Part shown: positions 37,107-49,635 of the stretch, piece by piece | How the letters are laid out: the number at the start of each line of letters is the position of its first letter | How positions within the stretch are numbered: position 1 is the first letter of the stretch | Assembly (NCBI RefSeq): GCF_003086295.3 | Contig: NC_092043.1 | Location: forward strand, 50,496,598-50,560,597 | Reading direction: 5' to 3' | Length of the DNA stretch: 64,000 nucleotides | From: Arachis hypogaea | Lineage: Eukaryota; Streptophyta; Magnoliopsida; Fabales; Fabaceae | The notes under the pieces: generated by a model | Told to the model about the DNA's origin: nothing | What the model saw: only the letters and a program-made list of their open reading frames with translations | Database searches by the model: none | Program-made: the position numbers and the translations under genes

Positions 37107-38390
37107 TGGTTTTGTATTATGGTATGCTTATTATCATAAATCTAAGTTTTTGACATGTTGTAAGCATCATAGTTTGTTGTAGTAAAACTAGTGCTTTGGT
37201 TAGCAACGTTAGTTACTTTCCTTTTCTTCAAGTAGTACTGTAGTAGTAACCAGACAGTGGCATGTATTTGTTGTATGTCATCTTTGTTTCACTCTTACTT
37301 TTTTGCTATGGTGAGAGAATGAAGTGATATTTATTAGAGTAAATATATTAGAAGCTTATATAAAATTTCGTATTAGCCTAAAACTTGCACGATTTCTTCT
37401 TTTAATGCTAGGGAAACAATAACTTAAAATTATTTTATTTAACTTAACATCTATAATTTTATGTATATTATATTTAATATTATTCAATTATTCTAGTAGT
37501 AATTAATCAATATAAAAATAAAATAAATAGTAATTAAAGAATACAAAATAATGTTTCTTTGGGCTATTTTGGTTGGGTTGAATACATGTTTAAAATTTAC
37601 ATTCCTTGGTTTTGATTATAACCTTGGAACTATGATGAGACAATGAAGCATTTTATTAAAATGGTATGAAGATGTCAAGTAGGGTGAATCTAATAGAATC
37701 TGTTTGCATTCATTTGGTAATAACAATATCCTCATTCATTGCACTATTTTATGAGGTTAGGACATAAATGGTCCCTTCAACATTTAATGGAAATCATGTC
37801 TTTTGTCTTCAAGCAAAACAAATTAGCCACTAAATGTTCAAACACTTTTGAGGCTGAATCAAGTTGCCAACACTGAATAGTGAATAATGTGTCACCTACC
37901 ATGACCACTTGGTATCATGAATGAATGGTCATTGTTTGCAAATATGATAGGAATCTAAGATTGGTTGCTAAATCAATAAGCATACACGTGCATTTCCAAA
38001 ACAGGATAAGAGCTTTTTGTGGTAGTAATTGAACAAGGTACCTTAGAATTCATATCAAGACATAATAAATCTTAAAAATCATTCAATTGTTATTGGAAAG
38101 GGTTGGATTTAGAATCCAAACTAAAGTTTGAATTAAGTTATTACTACTTCCATCAGTTGTTATGTGTTATTAAAATACAGTCCAAAAATAACACTTAAAA
38201 GAGTGAACAGAGCAAGTAACTAACAAATGCAAGCACAAATGATTAGAAATATAATATGCATCCAAACCAAGAATAAATGATTTGCTATCTGTACTTGTTA
38301 TACTTTATTGAATCTACAAAGTAGGCATGGATATCAATTTTGCTCTCAATTGTTTCTAAATTATTAATCACAAAGTAAAGTACATCTTCT
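37107..38390. other. convergent intergenic region
   Basis: 3' flank of ALS (+) and of the Mocos-like gene (-). AT-rich, with no ORF, repeat end or RNA gene seen. Polyadenylation-like AATAAA variants occur on both strands but none can be singled out. Confidence 0.5.
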
Positions 38391-38393
38391 CAC

Positions 38394-39684
38394 TCATTCA
38401 AATACCTGAGAAGAAGTAGCTGAGGAAGTATCAAAGGATTTCTTCCTCACCAAGAGGCAAGTGATGATTTTTGAAGGGTTGGAATGAGTGTTATCAAGGC
38501 TACAAACAACGAAATCTGGCCGGTGAAGTGCGAGCCGGAGACTATCCTTTCCGACCACCAACGCAGATGCATCAAGCAGGACATGCCAACTGTTCCTGTG
38601 AGCCTCAGAAATCCAATGCATTGTTCCATTCACATCTGCTAGAAAAGAGAACAACCCTTTCAAGCTGATCTTACACTTCCTCCTAAAGTTCTGGCTCAGC
38701 TGTGAACCCTTGATCCTCAAATCAAGCCAAGCTTTCGGCGCGAGAATCACCTTTGACTCCTTAAAAGAAGCGAATTCGCGTATGCAATCTTCTTCTTCGC
38801 CAAGAGTTGTCATGTAGTAGTTACCCTTAACAAAAGGGTAGCTTTCTCCAACCAACATCATAGCATCCTTGTAACTTGGAGTGAAGAGAACAAGGTACTC
38901 ATCATCCGGCAAGCCGCAATGCTTCAAAACCTTGTTTGTAACTTGGATTTCCGGGATTGAGATAAAACTTCCATGGAATGAAGTTTTCTTGTTGAGAATG
39001 TCTAGTAGCCTCGACGGCTCCAACTGCGCTCGATCCATTTCAGGGAGATTGCTTCCAAACAGATACATAGAAGACTCTCTAGGAGTCCCTATTGGCGACT
39101 TTCCTCGATCATCTTGTGTGCATTCTGAAGGCTCCTCATTGATGATGAAGCTAGACAAGTCTATTCCATTTCCATCTCCTTGAATTAGGCCTCCATATTC
39201 CGGATACTTCGCGAGCACATATTGCTCAACATACTCCATTTCTTTCTGTGTGATCGGACCAGAAAATCTAAGGTCAATTCCCATAGTTGATATGGCCTCA
39301 GCTATGATATGAGGAGGAATCACTGCATGGCGTTTCTGTTTCCAGTACCAAAACCAATACAGAACCATTAGTTAGGCTTCAATGAACACAAAATGATGAT
39401 GCAATACAACATTTAGAAACTAAGAATCTGATAAATAATTTACCTTTATGACCATACTGTTTGATTTAGAACTACTATCTGCTATTAATTTGTGTATAGG
39501 AAAATTCTTAGTTTCCTTGACTTCATTTTCCATAATCTCCTGAATAAGGTGAAAGAATTCAGAATTATTCAAAAGCTTTTTAGCAGTTTGAAATAGAAAC
39601 TCACATGAACTATATAAAAACAATAGCTTTGAATTGTGAACACTTTACCTCAGATCCTCCATGCTCTGTGCTGTTAGTTCCCAT
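38394..39684 (-). CDS. Mocos-like PLP-dependent-transferase-fold protein, three exons
   Basis: The model joins exon 1 (39,684-39,649, MGTNSTEHGGSE), exon 2 (39,539-39,444) and exon 3 (39,335-38,394). Splices CTGAG|GTAAAG, TTATTCAG|GAG, ATAAAG|GTAAAT and GGAAACAG|AAACGC are all phase 0, giving about 357 residues. Exon 3 has the features of the plant family annotated as PLP-dependent transferase or molybdenum-cofactor-sulfurase-like: GIDLRFSGPIT, LEPSRLLDILNKK, DEYLVLFTPSYKDAMMLVGE, ISEAHRNSWHVLLDASALVVG and HRPDFVVCSLDNTH. The first part of a full aminotransferase fold is absent and I see no clear PLP-lysine motif, so enzyme activity is doubtful. CTCAG|GTATTT at 38,405 could be a donor to one more short exon; otherwise the protein ends QVFE. 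Function is not established. Confidence 0.72.
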
Positions 39685-39991
39685 AATATTAGCAATATCA
39701 ATTTGTGATCATAAAAGTTTGAAATTTCTAGAAAATTTAATTACATTGAAATTGAAGGAGGTTTGAATAGAACATGAAAACAATCACTTTGGAAAATGAA
39801 GCAAGAAACAAGTGTAAGAATGTGAAACCCTAAAAAAAAAATCACTTAGATGAATCTAATGGCAAAATAATAAAGAAATCAAGTGAAGTATATATTTATA
39901 TATGAGGTGATGATGAAATGGTGAATAGTTTTATCCTCTTGCACATTAATATTATTATTCTCAGGAATTATTCTTTTGTACCTATAATAAT

Positions 39992-40211
39992 TAACATTAT
40001 TATTTGTTATAAGAATTTAATTTCGATGTACTGTTAGTGTAAAATAATTTATTTTACACGTGCATCTGATAATGCAATGCCACATCAATAAAAATAACTG
40101 CATTTTTTATTGACGGTGTAAATAATCATTTAAAAAATAGATATAATTATATAACTATATTACACTATCAGTGCATCAAAATTAATTTCTTATAACAAAT
40201 AATAATACTTT
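39992..40211. mobile_element. MITE, copy A of a local family
   Basis: The ends are long inverted repeats: ATTATTATTTGTTATAAGAA then TTTCGATGTACTG on the left, and CAGTGCATCAAAATTAATTT then CTTATAACAAATAATAAT on the right. Related shorter or diverged copies lie at about 40,212-40,335, 60,050-60,165, 62,150-62,335 and 63,289-63,475, sharing TTTGATGYACTGWCAGTGTA-type ends. Confidence 0.55.
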
Positions 40212-41093
40212 ACACAGTCGTGCAATCATAATAATTTTTTTGAATAATTATTCACACGATAAATATAAAAAATAATTATTTTTACTAATAAAACAGTTTT
40301 ATATTGACTAACAATACATTAAAATTAAATTCACACTAAGCCTTAATTTAAAATTTGGACCTGGTTATTATTATTATGGTATCAATTGAAATTTAGAACA
40401 ACACGTTAGGAGAATATTCTGGAGGTGCAAGTTTGGAATGGCAACAACATCACAGTATATAAAATTTGTTAATGGCAAAGAAACGTCAGTGTGGGAATTT
40501 TATATGTTGGATGGAAAATGACCATTTGAGAACCTTTTGATGAAAAAGTCAAACAAAGCCTTGCCTTCATTTTCATTTTGAATCACTTTGCTAAGCATAA
40601 GCTGGTTAAGATAATTTTTTTTACCATTGGTGTCTAAATCATGTTATTACTATTAGGAATTCTGATATAATCCAGGTTTGATTTGTGAAATTTTTTTAAT
40701 GGATAAAAAATATCAGTCATCTATATAAGAAATAAGAATGTATATTTAAATATAAAAAAAACAATGTATTTATATTGAATTAAAAATAATTTTATACGTA
40801 TACCTAATCTCGCATGGTCACGTTAACAAAAATATCTATATTTTTCACTGACATAAATGATACTCTTAAAAACGGATGTAACTGAATGACGATTTATATT
40901 TATAATCAAACTTTATAAATAATATAATAAATTAAATATATATGTAATTTAAATATAAATAAAAGTATAAAAAACAATACTGGTTGATTTTTTATATTCG
41001 TGAAAAGTTTGACGCTGCTGTAAAAATGTGTGATTATTTTCTTGTGAAAACATTTGATTAGTTTGGTAATTAAATATTTTGTTAAAAAATATG

Positions 41094-41096
<3 letters not shown>

Positions 41097-41142
<46 letters not shown>
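41097..41142. repeat. (AT)n microsatellite
   Basis: About 23 TA units. Confidence 0.95.
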
Positions 41143-41148
<6 letters not shown>

Positions 41149-41424
41149 TACTCAAATATGTAATATTGGTTTCTGGTGTTCAATGAAGCATTTTTATTTA
41201 AAACTCATTCAAGAAACCGGTAGAAAATGAATTTACGTATTATTTGACTGATTCGGTGTTAAATGCAAGTAAAGAAGAAATGAAATTTATAGAAACATTA
41301 TTTAAAAGAATTGTAGGCTTGTAGCAAACAACCTGAACAAAATTAATAGGATGGAAATGTGATTAGGTAAAATATGAAATCACCTTCCACTCAAGAGAGG
41401 TTACGCATATTTAAAAATAAGGGT

Positions 41425-41832
41425 TAATTACGATTTTGTCTTTAAAGTATAGGTTAAAAAATTTTTTATTCTCAATCTTTTTTTTTATACAAAATCGTTT
41501 TTAAAATTTAACTTAGTTTTAAAATCGTCCTTACTTTAGAGACCAAAATCGTACAAAAATGGCGACAGAAGCGAAGAGAGGTGGATCGTAAACAATTTCT
41601 TTTTCTTTTCTGTTTTTCTTGCAGGAGTAAAAACACTCTCTTTCTTTTATTTTTTTTCTTTCTTTTATTTTATAATTTTTTATTATGAGTAATTTAATTC
41701 AAAATGTTAAATATTTAAATAAAAAGGACGATTTTAAAATTTGATTTTAAACCTTAAAATTAATTTTGTATGTAAAAAAAAAGACTAAAAACAAAAAAAA
41801 ATTGTCTATACTAAAATTGTATTTAACTCTAA
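41425..41832. mobile_element. MITE-like TIR element
   Basis: TTAATTACGATTTTGTCTTT..AAAATCGTCCTTACTTT on the left is mirrored by AAAGGACGATTTTAAAATTT..AAAATTGTATTTAACTC on the right. Arms are roughly 110 bp and diverged, about 408 bp overall, with no ORF. Confidence 0.5.
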
Positions 41833-42585
41833 AAGATAATAAGACAACTTTTTAACATTACCAAAATAATTATCAACTAGACAACTCAAAAGAAAAAAAA
41901 AATATTAAAAAACGGTGGTGAATAAAAAAAATAAAGAATTGGCTAATAAATATCTTATAAGGCAATTTTTAAAAAAAGAATATATTCAATGAATTTAAAA
42001 TATAAAAAACCTTGTTTCAATAAGAAATTTCTTTTTCTACTTAACCCACTAAACCCTAAACTATATTATAAAAAAAAGGTAATATAACATGTTGCCCACA
42101 CCTCCCGCAAAGTAGATTGTTTTCCTCCTAAAACAAAACTATATTAAGTTATATATAGGTCTTGTAGGGGATTTGACCTTCCATATTAATTGTTTCGGAC
42201 TTCGGAACAAACCAATTATAGTCTTCAAAAATTAATAAGAAAAAACCAACCAATACAATATAAATCAACATAATCTTTGCTAAGAAAGATGAGAATATGC
42301 CGCTTAGAGATGCCTTAAGAAGAAGACTATATATGGACAAGAACGAGGTGGTCACAAGTAATATATTTAATATTACCAAGTCACATATGCATTAACATAA
42401 AAACAATTTTGTGAGTGACGGAATGGTTCCAGCGGGCATTGTTGGTTGTCCACGGTATCTTTCTACTAATGAGATCAAGTACTAATTTATTGTAGATGAA
42501 AATTTTATTTAAGTTTATCGATGGCAAATGTATAAAGTGCGATTCAAATTCTCGTGTTTTAAGTGGACTAATAAACTAATTTTTA

Positions 42586-43509
42586 GGGTGTGTTTGGTTT
42601 TGCGTTAAAAGGAAGAGAAGCACGTTTGAGTGCATTGAACGCTTCCTCTTTTTGTTTGGATGCTTTTTTTTTTTAAACGCCAACGTGATTTTAGATTCTT
42701 AACGTGCGTTTATAAGAAGCTGGAAATTATAGCTTTTGCGTTTAGATAATCACGTTAGGATTGGATTTATTTTGTTTTATCAATTCTACCCTTTACTTCT
42801 TTGCTGGTAGTCTTTTTAGTATTCAAATATTTTAAATATATAATTATATTTTTTAATTAAATTTTTACTTTTAATTTTGTATAAAAAAATATTTTTGTTT
42901 GGCTTTGTTAAAATTTGTAAGTGTAATTTTTGTATATTAATTTATTATTATAATTTTGTTATAATATAAATTATTGATCTCATTAAAAAGAACAAAATAA
43001 ATAAAAAATTAATTATAACTAAGAATCAAGTCATGAATAATTAAAATTTATAGTTTAAAATAGTATTAAATAAAAGAGTACTAAAAGTATTAAAAAAATT
43101 ATAAGTAATATAATTTAATAAAGTATATTTTGATATATATTTTTCATATATTATTTTTGTTTTTGATATAAAAACATATTTTGTCAATTTTTATATATTA
43201 TTTTTATTTTAATAAGTAAATATTAATTTTATTATAAAATTAATTAATAATATTTATTTAAATAAATAAATTAAAATGATAGAATAATATAAAAAAATTA
43301 TTTAATTTGATGTCTATTTTAGTAATTTTTTATCTAAAAGTAATTTTGAGTAGTGTAATCCAAACAATATTTACTTTACTATAATCCATTTTGATAAAAG
43401 ATTACCAAACATAAATCACTTTAACACAAACTCACTTTTCATCAAAATCAAGTTTGCAAAATCAATTTTATGCAAACTCTCATTTACAAACTGAAATCCA
43501 AACACACAC
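42586..43509. mobile_element. PIF/Harbinger-type non-autonomous element, TTA duplication
   Basis: The ends GGGTGTGTTTGGTTTTGCG and (reverse complement of the right end) GTGTGTGTTTGGATTTCAG are inverted, flanked by TTA at 42,583-42,585 and 43,510-43,512. At 924 bp it has no ORF and is larger than usual MITEs. The GTGTTTGG terminus is common in plant repeats of this group. Confidence 0.6.
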
Positions 43510-43979
43510 TTAGTAATAGACATTATTGATTTGAGGTAGGCTCTATATTTAATTTAGAAATGATTTGGATGGTGCAATCAGCAATAGGCATTAGGCAATT
43601 TCTCCATTTGCTTTATTGCATTAAATAACTCAATTAATAAATGAAAATCGTGTGACTTTTTACTGAAAATAACGTACAATTTATTAGATGAATGCTAATG
43701 AATTCTAAAATAAATAGGAATGCAATGCTCTTTATAAAATAACCTACTATTAGAAGTAAAAATTAAATCATGTGCCCTTCTCTTAGCAAATTATTAGAAT
43801 TTTATCTACAATACTAATAAAGTATTGTCTCACTAAATAGGATGACTACATTAATTAAACAATATCATTAAATTCTATTACATATCATGTAAATAGATTA
43901 ATAATTCAAATTTAATATTTAGAATTTAAGATTTAAAATATTTTATTTTTTATCTTTAATAGTTAATTTTTTGTTTTTT

Positions 43980-44086
43980 TTAATGGGTTGTTGCTGTATG
44001 CACAAGACAAAATTTGAACTCTAGACACTTACTTAAACAGACGAGTGAACTGACAATTCGACCAACCCAAATTGATTATAGCAAAT
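43980..44086 (-). mobile_element. tRNA-derived SINE fragment
   Basis: The minus strand reads GGTTGGTCGAATTGTCAGTT, CACTCGTC (A-box-like) and later AGAGTTCAAATTTTG (B-box-like), then TTGTGCATACAGCAACCCAT. It shares this order with the fuller copy at 61,345-61,512. The 3' part is missing. Confidence 0.5.
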
Positions 44087-44099
44087 TAATTTTAAAGAG

Positions 44100-45350
44100 C
44101 ATTGCACTTCTTATTTTCTCTTGTACGCAGTAGCATACGCCTGAAATACTATTTTAATAAGAAATTTACTCGTTCGTCTTCGTCTGATATAATTTTAATT
44201 GTTTCCAAGTCCTAACGTCTGTATAAATAGGGTATAATGTGACAGCAAAAAGTAGCTTACAATTTGTTCAAGAATCATGCTAGGAATAACCCTGGTCGTG
44301 CATCATCATCATCAAACCCAAGATTGCTTCAAAAAACAAAATGCATGGTTACGTTGAACTGTGTACCCTAAGAGGAAATTATGGCACTTCAAGATCAGAG
44401 TCACTTTCAATTCCACAAGATTCTGCCTAGAATGGATACGACCAATAGTGTTATCAATCACCAACCAAGTATCAATTTTCACCATAAATCATGTTAAACA
44501 ACAAAATCATGTCTCTGCAATGGAGCTAGTTCCTCTGTCAACAGGAACGGAGCCAGTAGGATAGAAACGCGCACCTCGCATACTTTTTTGTATTAATTTA
44601 TGTTGGAAGTAAAGAAATTATCTTAGAAATTATTCCAAAACAAGAACCTCCTTGTCTGTCTATTGTCTCCAAAGTCCAAATATGATTCTATGCTTAACAT
44701 GTCTATCTCCTCTATCTCGGCACAATAATCAAACACTACCCTTTAGTCCAAACCTTGTCATTTTTGCAGAAATTAACCATATCCAAAATGAAAAGAAATT
44801 CCGACTCACAGAATTATTCCTAATACCTTGGGTTGAGAGTTGTGTCAGCTCACAAAACTGCACTACTAAAAACATCACAGGCAAAATGAACACAAGTTTA
44901 TTAAATTGACAGGAATAATCTAAGTATTCTCAATTCTGTACACTAGTGTGGATAAGTTGTCCGTTTAACATGGAAAAGAGCAACATTTTGAACCCTATCT
45001 AAATGTTCATAGCAGTAAGCCAGTAACTGAGTCAACCCTATATTCAAAATCTAGCTGGCTGGCGACAATAAACCAAGAAGCTGCACAAAACTTGGGCAGA
45101 CCAACATGGGTGCTGAATAACTGCCTCACTCCTTGCTCAATGCATATACTAATACACACACACCTATTTTACTGAACTACAATTGTCTCAGGACAATATA
45201 AGCAACGATTGCTCTATATTTTATATCCAGGATTTGATTTGAACACCATGTTTCATCTGTTAATTGCATTCAGCCTCTGCTCATTGTAAAAGATTATAAC
45301 ATGTGCATACCGCGAAGGTGACTCCTTGAACTAGTCTATAACCTGAAATG
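44100..45350. other. intergenic / 3' flank of TITAN-like gene
   Basis: Less AT-rich than its surroundings. 44,260-44,600 contains several short ORFs without known domains. It could hold the 3' UTR of the TITAN-like gene or a non-coding transcript, but I cannot show either. Confidence 0.4.
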
Positions 45351-47903
45351 TCACCCATTTGCTTGATCACCACCTCCTTCCATGCGCTGCAAAGAATAAA
45401 CAAAGGAAACACATTGAAAGATTTTACAAATTGATGGTTGGAATAGCTTAATTCTGGTGACTTGGCTGACAGTTCTAAAGAAACTATAGGAGCAATACAA
45501 GAATTAGGAAAAGGACTCACCATTCTTTTGCTAACATAAGGTTGTATGTTGAGTGGCATCTCAGATTGAGTTTCAACATTGAATAAATTTCGTTTCTCCT
45601 TCTCGAATTCTTTCCGGGATTCTTTTCTGCTACCGGATTGCCAGACTCTACCAAAATTAGGAAGCCATGTGGGATCATATTCATTTCGCACAACCTCTCC
45701 TCTCTTTTCCCTCTCCAGCTCAATCTTTCTCCTTTCTGCCCAAGCAGCTCCAACTCGCTTTGGATTCAATTTTTTGGACTTCCCAGACATGTTTGAATTG
45801 GAAGCTACACCTCCTAAAACAGGTATAGAATGTATCTGAAATCCCTCAGTTGCTTCAAACCATGGTGGGGGTGCTCCAGAATGAACATTTCCACCAGCAT
45901 TTTCGGAAGGCACAGAAGAGATTTGGGTGAGCATCTGTAGACCTAAAAATGCAGGACCATAAGCAGAAAACACATCACTCAAGCAAGTTAATCACACATA
46001 CAAACTCCTCTATGCTAATGCTCCATAAGCAAGTTGGATTTGGATCTTCTAAAGTTTGAATTTCACTTTAGAGAGTAAAATGTGATCTTCTACCTTTGAA
46101 TAGTTTCTCTTTCATATTTATTCTTGGTCCCACCTATGAAATAAATGGTAAGAGATCACACTTTACTCTCTAAAGTAAAATTCAAACTTTAGAGAATCCA
46201 AATCCAAGCAAGTTATAATGCCATAGTAAGTACATAACTTTTTTGGTGTACAGCATAATCTTAAATATATGCCATACGCTCTGCAATTTACTGGCTATAG
46301 TATTATAAGAAAAGAAGCAAAATAGCTTTGATACATATGTAGATAAGTACCATGATGACTGCTCTCTCGGCTTAGCATTCTACCGTCTAACACCTGATAC
46401 ATTCATACAGAACCAAATCCTTTTATAACTTATAAGCGTTGATGTTAGAAACAATATTTGTAGACACAATATTAAGAGACCAACAAATGGAAGAATCAAG
46501 ACAAGAATATTCAAAATAAATATATTCATGGATTGGCAAGACAAAACTTTTTCTTTCTGCAAAACTCAAAGAATATTGATCTTGCAAACCAATGAAGTTA
46601 CCAATCATTGACTTCGAATATGAGACACAAATAGCTAGATTCAGATGAGAAACAAATAAGGCCTTAAAAGTTAGAATAGTAGAGGAAGAAGACAAGGAAC
46701 TAACCCCTTTATTACCGGAGAAATGGCTTTTCTTGTCAACTGAGACACAATATAAGCAGGCAGAAGATAAGACCCAATTTTAAAAAATCCGATGTGGATA
46801 ATAGTTGTAAGGGATACAGAAAGAAATTTCTAACACACAGGATATCCTTACCTACAAAATCCTGCAAGGCAAAAGAATTTTCACCAGAGCACGATGCTTC
46901 CAAAGGTACCACAGACGTAGCGTAACCTAAAACACCAGCATTGTGAACTCCAGAGAGTCCCGATATCTGATTCTCATTTGTATAGTATTGTAAAGGCAAA
47001 ACATCATTTGAAGAAGGATATGATTTAACGGAATGGGAATAAACATTTTCAAAACTATCAATATTTCCATTGTTGGGTTGATTATGGATATCACTTGAAG
47101 GACCAATCACAGCTCCACGACATCCACCACTCCCCGACACAGCTTCATTTTGCAGAGCCTCACACTTCTTCTCCCACTGCAGTTGCAAAGAAACAAACAA
47201 TAACTAGCAATGAGAAATCACATTCCAAAATCAACACATCCATTACATTCTAATTCTAAAACTGTTAGTAATTTGTAGTTCATGCCAATTCATAACGGGA
47301 CCAATTTGGTATAAAAACAAATTTATCAATCACCTTAGCAACATCATCATCAGAGACCATAAAAGCATCCAACTGATCCACCGAGCCACCATTTTTCCAG
47401 AAGAAGTGCTTCAAATTCTTCACATGCTCAGCACTCGCAAGGTGATGAATTCCATTAGCACTAACACAATAACCACGCGCCACACATTCAATTGAATTAT
47501 TTAAAAAAAAAAACAACTCAAGCAATAATCCTACAGCTTCGAATTTCAAAACGCAAATTAAGAGTAAATAAAAATAGGATCGAGTTTTGGAAACTGGCGG
47601 TTACCAGGCAAAGGAACTATGGAGCTCAACGATATCAACGTCGCAGAAGACGCACCAGAACCGGTTCTGAGAAGCAAACTGAGGAGAGAGAAATTTAGGG
47701 TTTTTGAGGAAGAATCGAACGTCGGTGAGCTTATTGCGGAACCTGGAGAGGAAATTGGAGAGTGATTTGTTATGGTTGGGGAAGTACTTGTGGCGGAGAC
47801 CTTGGTTGTGATTCAGCTTGCATACTTTGCAGAATTCGAACTCGTTTTTCTTCGTCTTCTTCTTCTCATTCTCATTGTTGTTGGTGGTGGTTTTTGACGT
47901 CAT
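45351..47903 (-). CDS. TTL: TITAN-like / CENATAC-type zinc-finger protein, five exons
   Basis: Exons 47,903-47,605, 47,460-47,334, 47,176-46,852, 45,942-45,521 and 45,386-45,351 join with GT..AG introns in consistent phase to 402 residues. Exon 1 holds FCKVCKLNHNQGLRHKYF and the start of a second zinc finger, WCVFCDVDI. That finger is completed across the splice by FAC/ANGIHHLASAEHVKNLKHF. Near the C terminus are NVHSGAPPPW (269-278) and WLPNFGRVWQSG (343-354), which I recognise from plant TITAN-like and animal CENATAC (CCDC84) proteins. TITAN-like is needed for seed development, and CENATAC acts with the minor spliceosome in the nucleus; that role here is inferred from family. An upstream in-frame ATG at 47,972 would add 23 residues. 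Intron 3 carries a MITE. Confidence 0.88.
46036..46205. mobile_element. Mutator-type MITE with 9-bp target duplication in intron 3
   Basis: A 170-bp element with TIRs of about 50 bp, starting GGATTTGGATCTTCTAAAGT and ending ACTTTAGAGAATCCAAATCC. It is flanked by identical 9-mers AAGCAAGTT at 46,027-46,035 and 46,206-46,214. A 9-bp duplication is typical of Mutator-like elements. It lies inside intron 3 of the TITAN-like gene, away from splice sites. Confidence 0.85.
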
Positions 47904-48180
47904 TTTAGGGTTCGTTATTCTGTTACTGATGCTCTCCGATTGTTCCCCACCGGCATCGCCAGCGAAACGCACCTTCTCTTTCGTCGTTCTCCGCTCTCAA
48001 GCCTGAATTTTTTTTTTTTGTCATGTGTAGGGTCCGATAACCCAACCCGAAAGCCCAAGTAGAATAGTAGAAAGAAAGGCCTGGGCTTTATTGGATTGTT
48101 TTAAATCTAGTCCTGAAACCTGTCCAAAAATATCTAGCCATCGAAAAATAATAATTGTGAAACTCCAAAATATTTAAATT

Positions 48181-48188
48181 TGTTGAGA

Positions 48189-48221
<33 letters not shown>

Positions 48222-48261
48222 ACCTTAATCTGGCGCCTTAGACCAACTCGGCCATCTCAAC
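48181..48261 (-). tRNA. tRNA-Leu (AAG)
   Basis: The minus strand folds as a class-II tRNA. The acceptor stem is GTTGAGA/TCTCAAC plus discriminator A. The A box is TGGCCGAGTTGG. The anticodon stem CCAGA/TCTGG has loop TTAAGGT, so the anticodon is AAG (A34 read as inosine). A long variable arm follows, and the B box is GGTTCAAATCC. It decodes CUN-type leucine codons. It lies about 280 bp upstream of the TITAN-like gene on the same strand. Confidence 0.95.
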
Positions 48262-48269
48262 TTGTGAAA

Positions 48270-49630
48270 ACAAGATGCAAACTAAGATATTTATATCTGA
48301 TTTTATAAGTGCACTACAAGAGAATAATAAGGTAAAAGAAGAAGAAAAACAAAATGAAATTTACCTTCTAAAGTTTTAAAATTTACAATTTGACGTGCTA
48401 AAGCAAATGTGTAAATAAGAGAGTAATTTGAAAATAAAATTTGCTCAAGGTCTTCCTTGTTGTAAAATTAAAACACTTTAGGGATCAAACAATAAAGAGA
48501 AATGTTATATGCACTATTTTTTAGTATTGCTCTCTTGTACACGTCTATTTTTTATACAGCAAATATCTTTCACGATATAAAATGTATATTAAAATAAAGT
48601 TTCATAGGCTAAATAGTAATAAAAAAATTTTATAAAAAGAATTTGGTAATAATAGATTGAGTAGAGTTGAGAAGAGTAGGGTTATGGTGTTGATTGTGTT
48701 GTACAAATGGGTGAAGCTATATAGTATGGATTATGGAGTCAGGCATGAAAATGTTGTGTTCAAAGAAAAATGGTAAAAGGTAAAAGTAGAAGTAGTGTTG
48801 CATGCTTCACGCCATTCCATATTTCATTAGGGCCAGACCCAGCTACATAGCTATAATCATAATAATAATATTATTAATAATAAATAATAAAAATAAATGA
48901 ATATATTTGAAAGTGAGAAAAATGATTTTAAAATGTTGGATATGTCACATGTTAATAATTCACACACTCCTATTAAAAAAAAGTGTTAATAATAATTCAG
49001 TAATATTTTCCAAAGACCATATATATTTACCATTTGAATATTGAGATGCATTAAAAATGTAGGAACAACTTATTACCTAGAAAGGTCGAAGAGACCCAAA
49101 CTTGATTAGTTGACATTTAAAAATATCCCAAACTTTAGCTACCACGGTTTATTGGAAAAAATAATTACCTCATAATTAAACGGTTCAAATTTACAAAATA
49201 TTTGAAAAATATTTTTATCTCAGGAAAATTAAAATAAATCCTATTACGTGAAATATCAAAAATTATTTATCAAATTAGTCGTTTGTATATAATATTTATT
49301 AAAATAGAAAATATATATTTAAATGAGTTAAATAATACATATATTTATATACAAATATATAATAATTTATTATTTAACTGATTTTTTTATGTACACATAA
49401 TATTTTTTAATTACAATTTACTGTACGTTGTTATTAATTAATTCACTAAATTTTAATTTTTCTTATGAGATAAATATATTCATGAATTGCCACAAGTTTC
49501 ACAGTCATAAAAAAATTGGCATAATTCATATAGATTAGTGAACATATATATCTTGAATAAAACAAAATCATAAATTATCATTTTTTAACATAAAAATTTG
49601 AATCTTAATTATTCTAATTATAAAATATAT
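48270..49630. other. AT-rich intergenic region with a candidate hairpin
   Basis: Mostly AT-rich. 48,725-48,821 contains a ~23-bp imperfect foldback with a ~50-nt loop (see findings). No ORF of interest. Confidence 0.4.
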
Positions 49631-49635
49631 ATAAC

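Larger units (their letters stand above)
40400..42580. other. AT-rich intergenic region
   Basis: Contains an (AT)n run (41,097-41,142) and a TIR element (41,425-41,832). No gene was recognised; ORFs at 40,949 and 42,149 look like chance hydrophobic or microsatellite frames. Confidence 0.45.

Noticed and set aside
40949..41155. Frames rich in IYIYIY (also 24,933, 62,602)
   Set aside because: Translated AT microsatellites.
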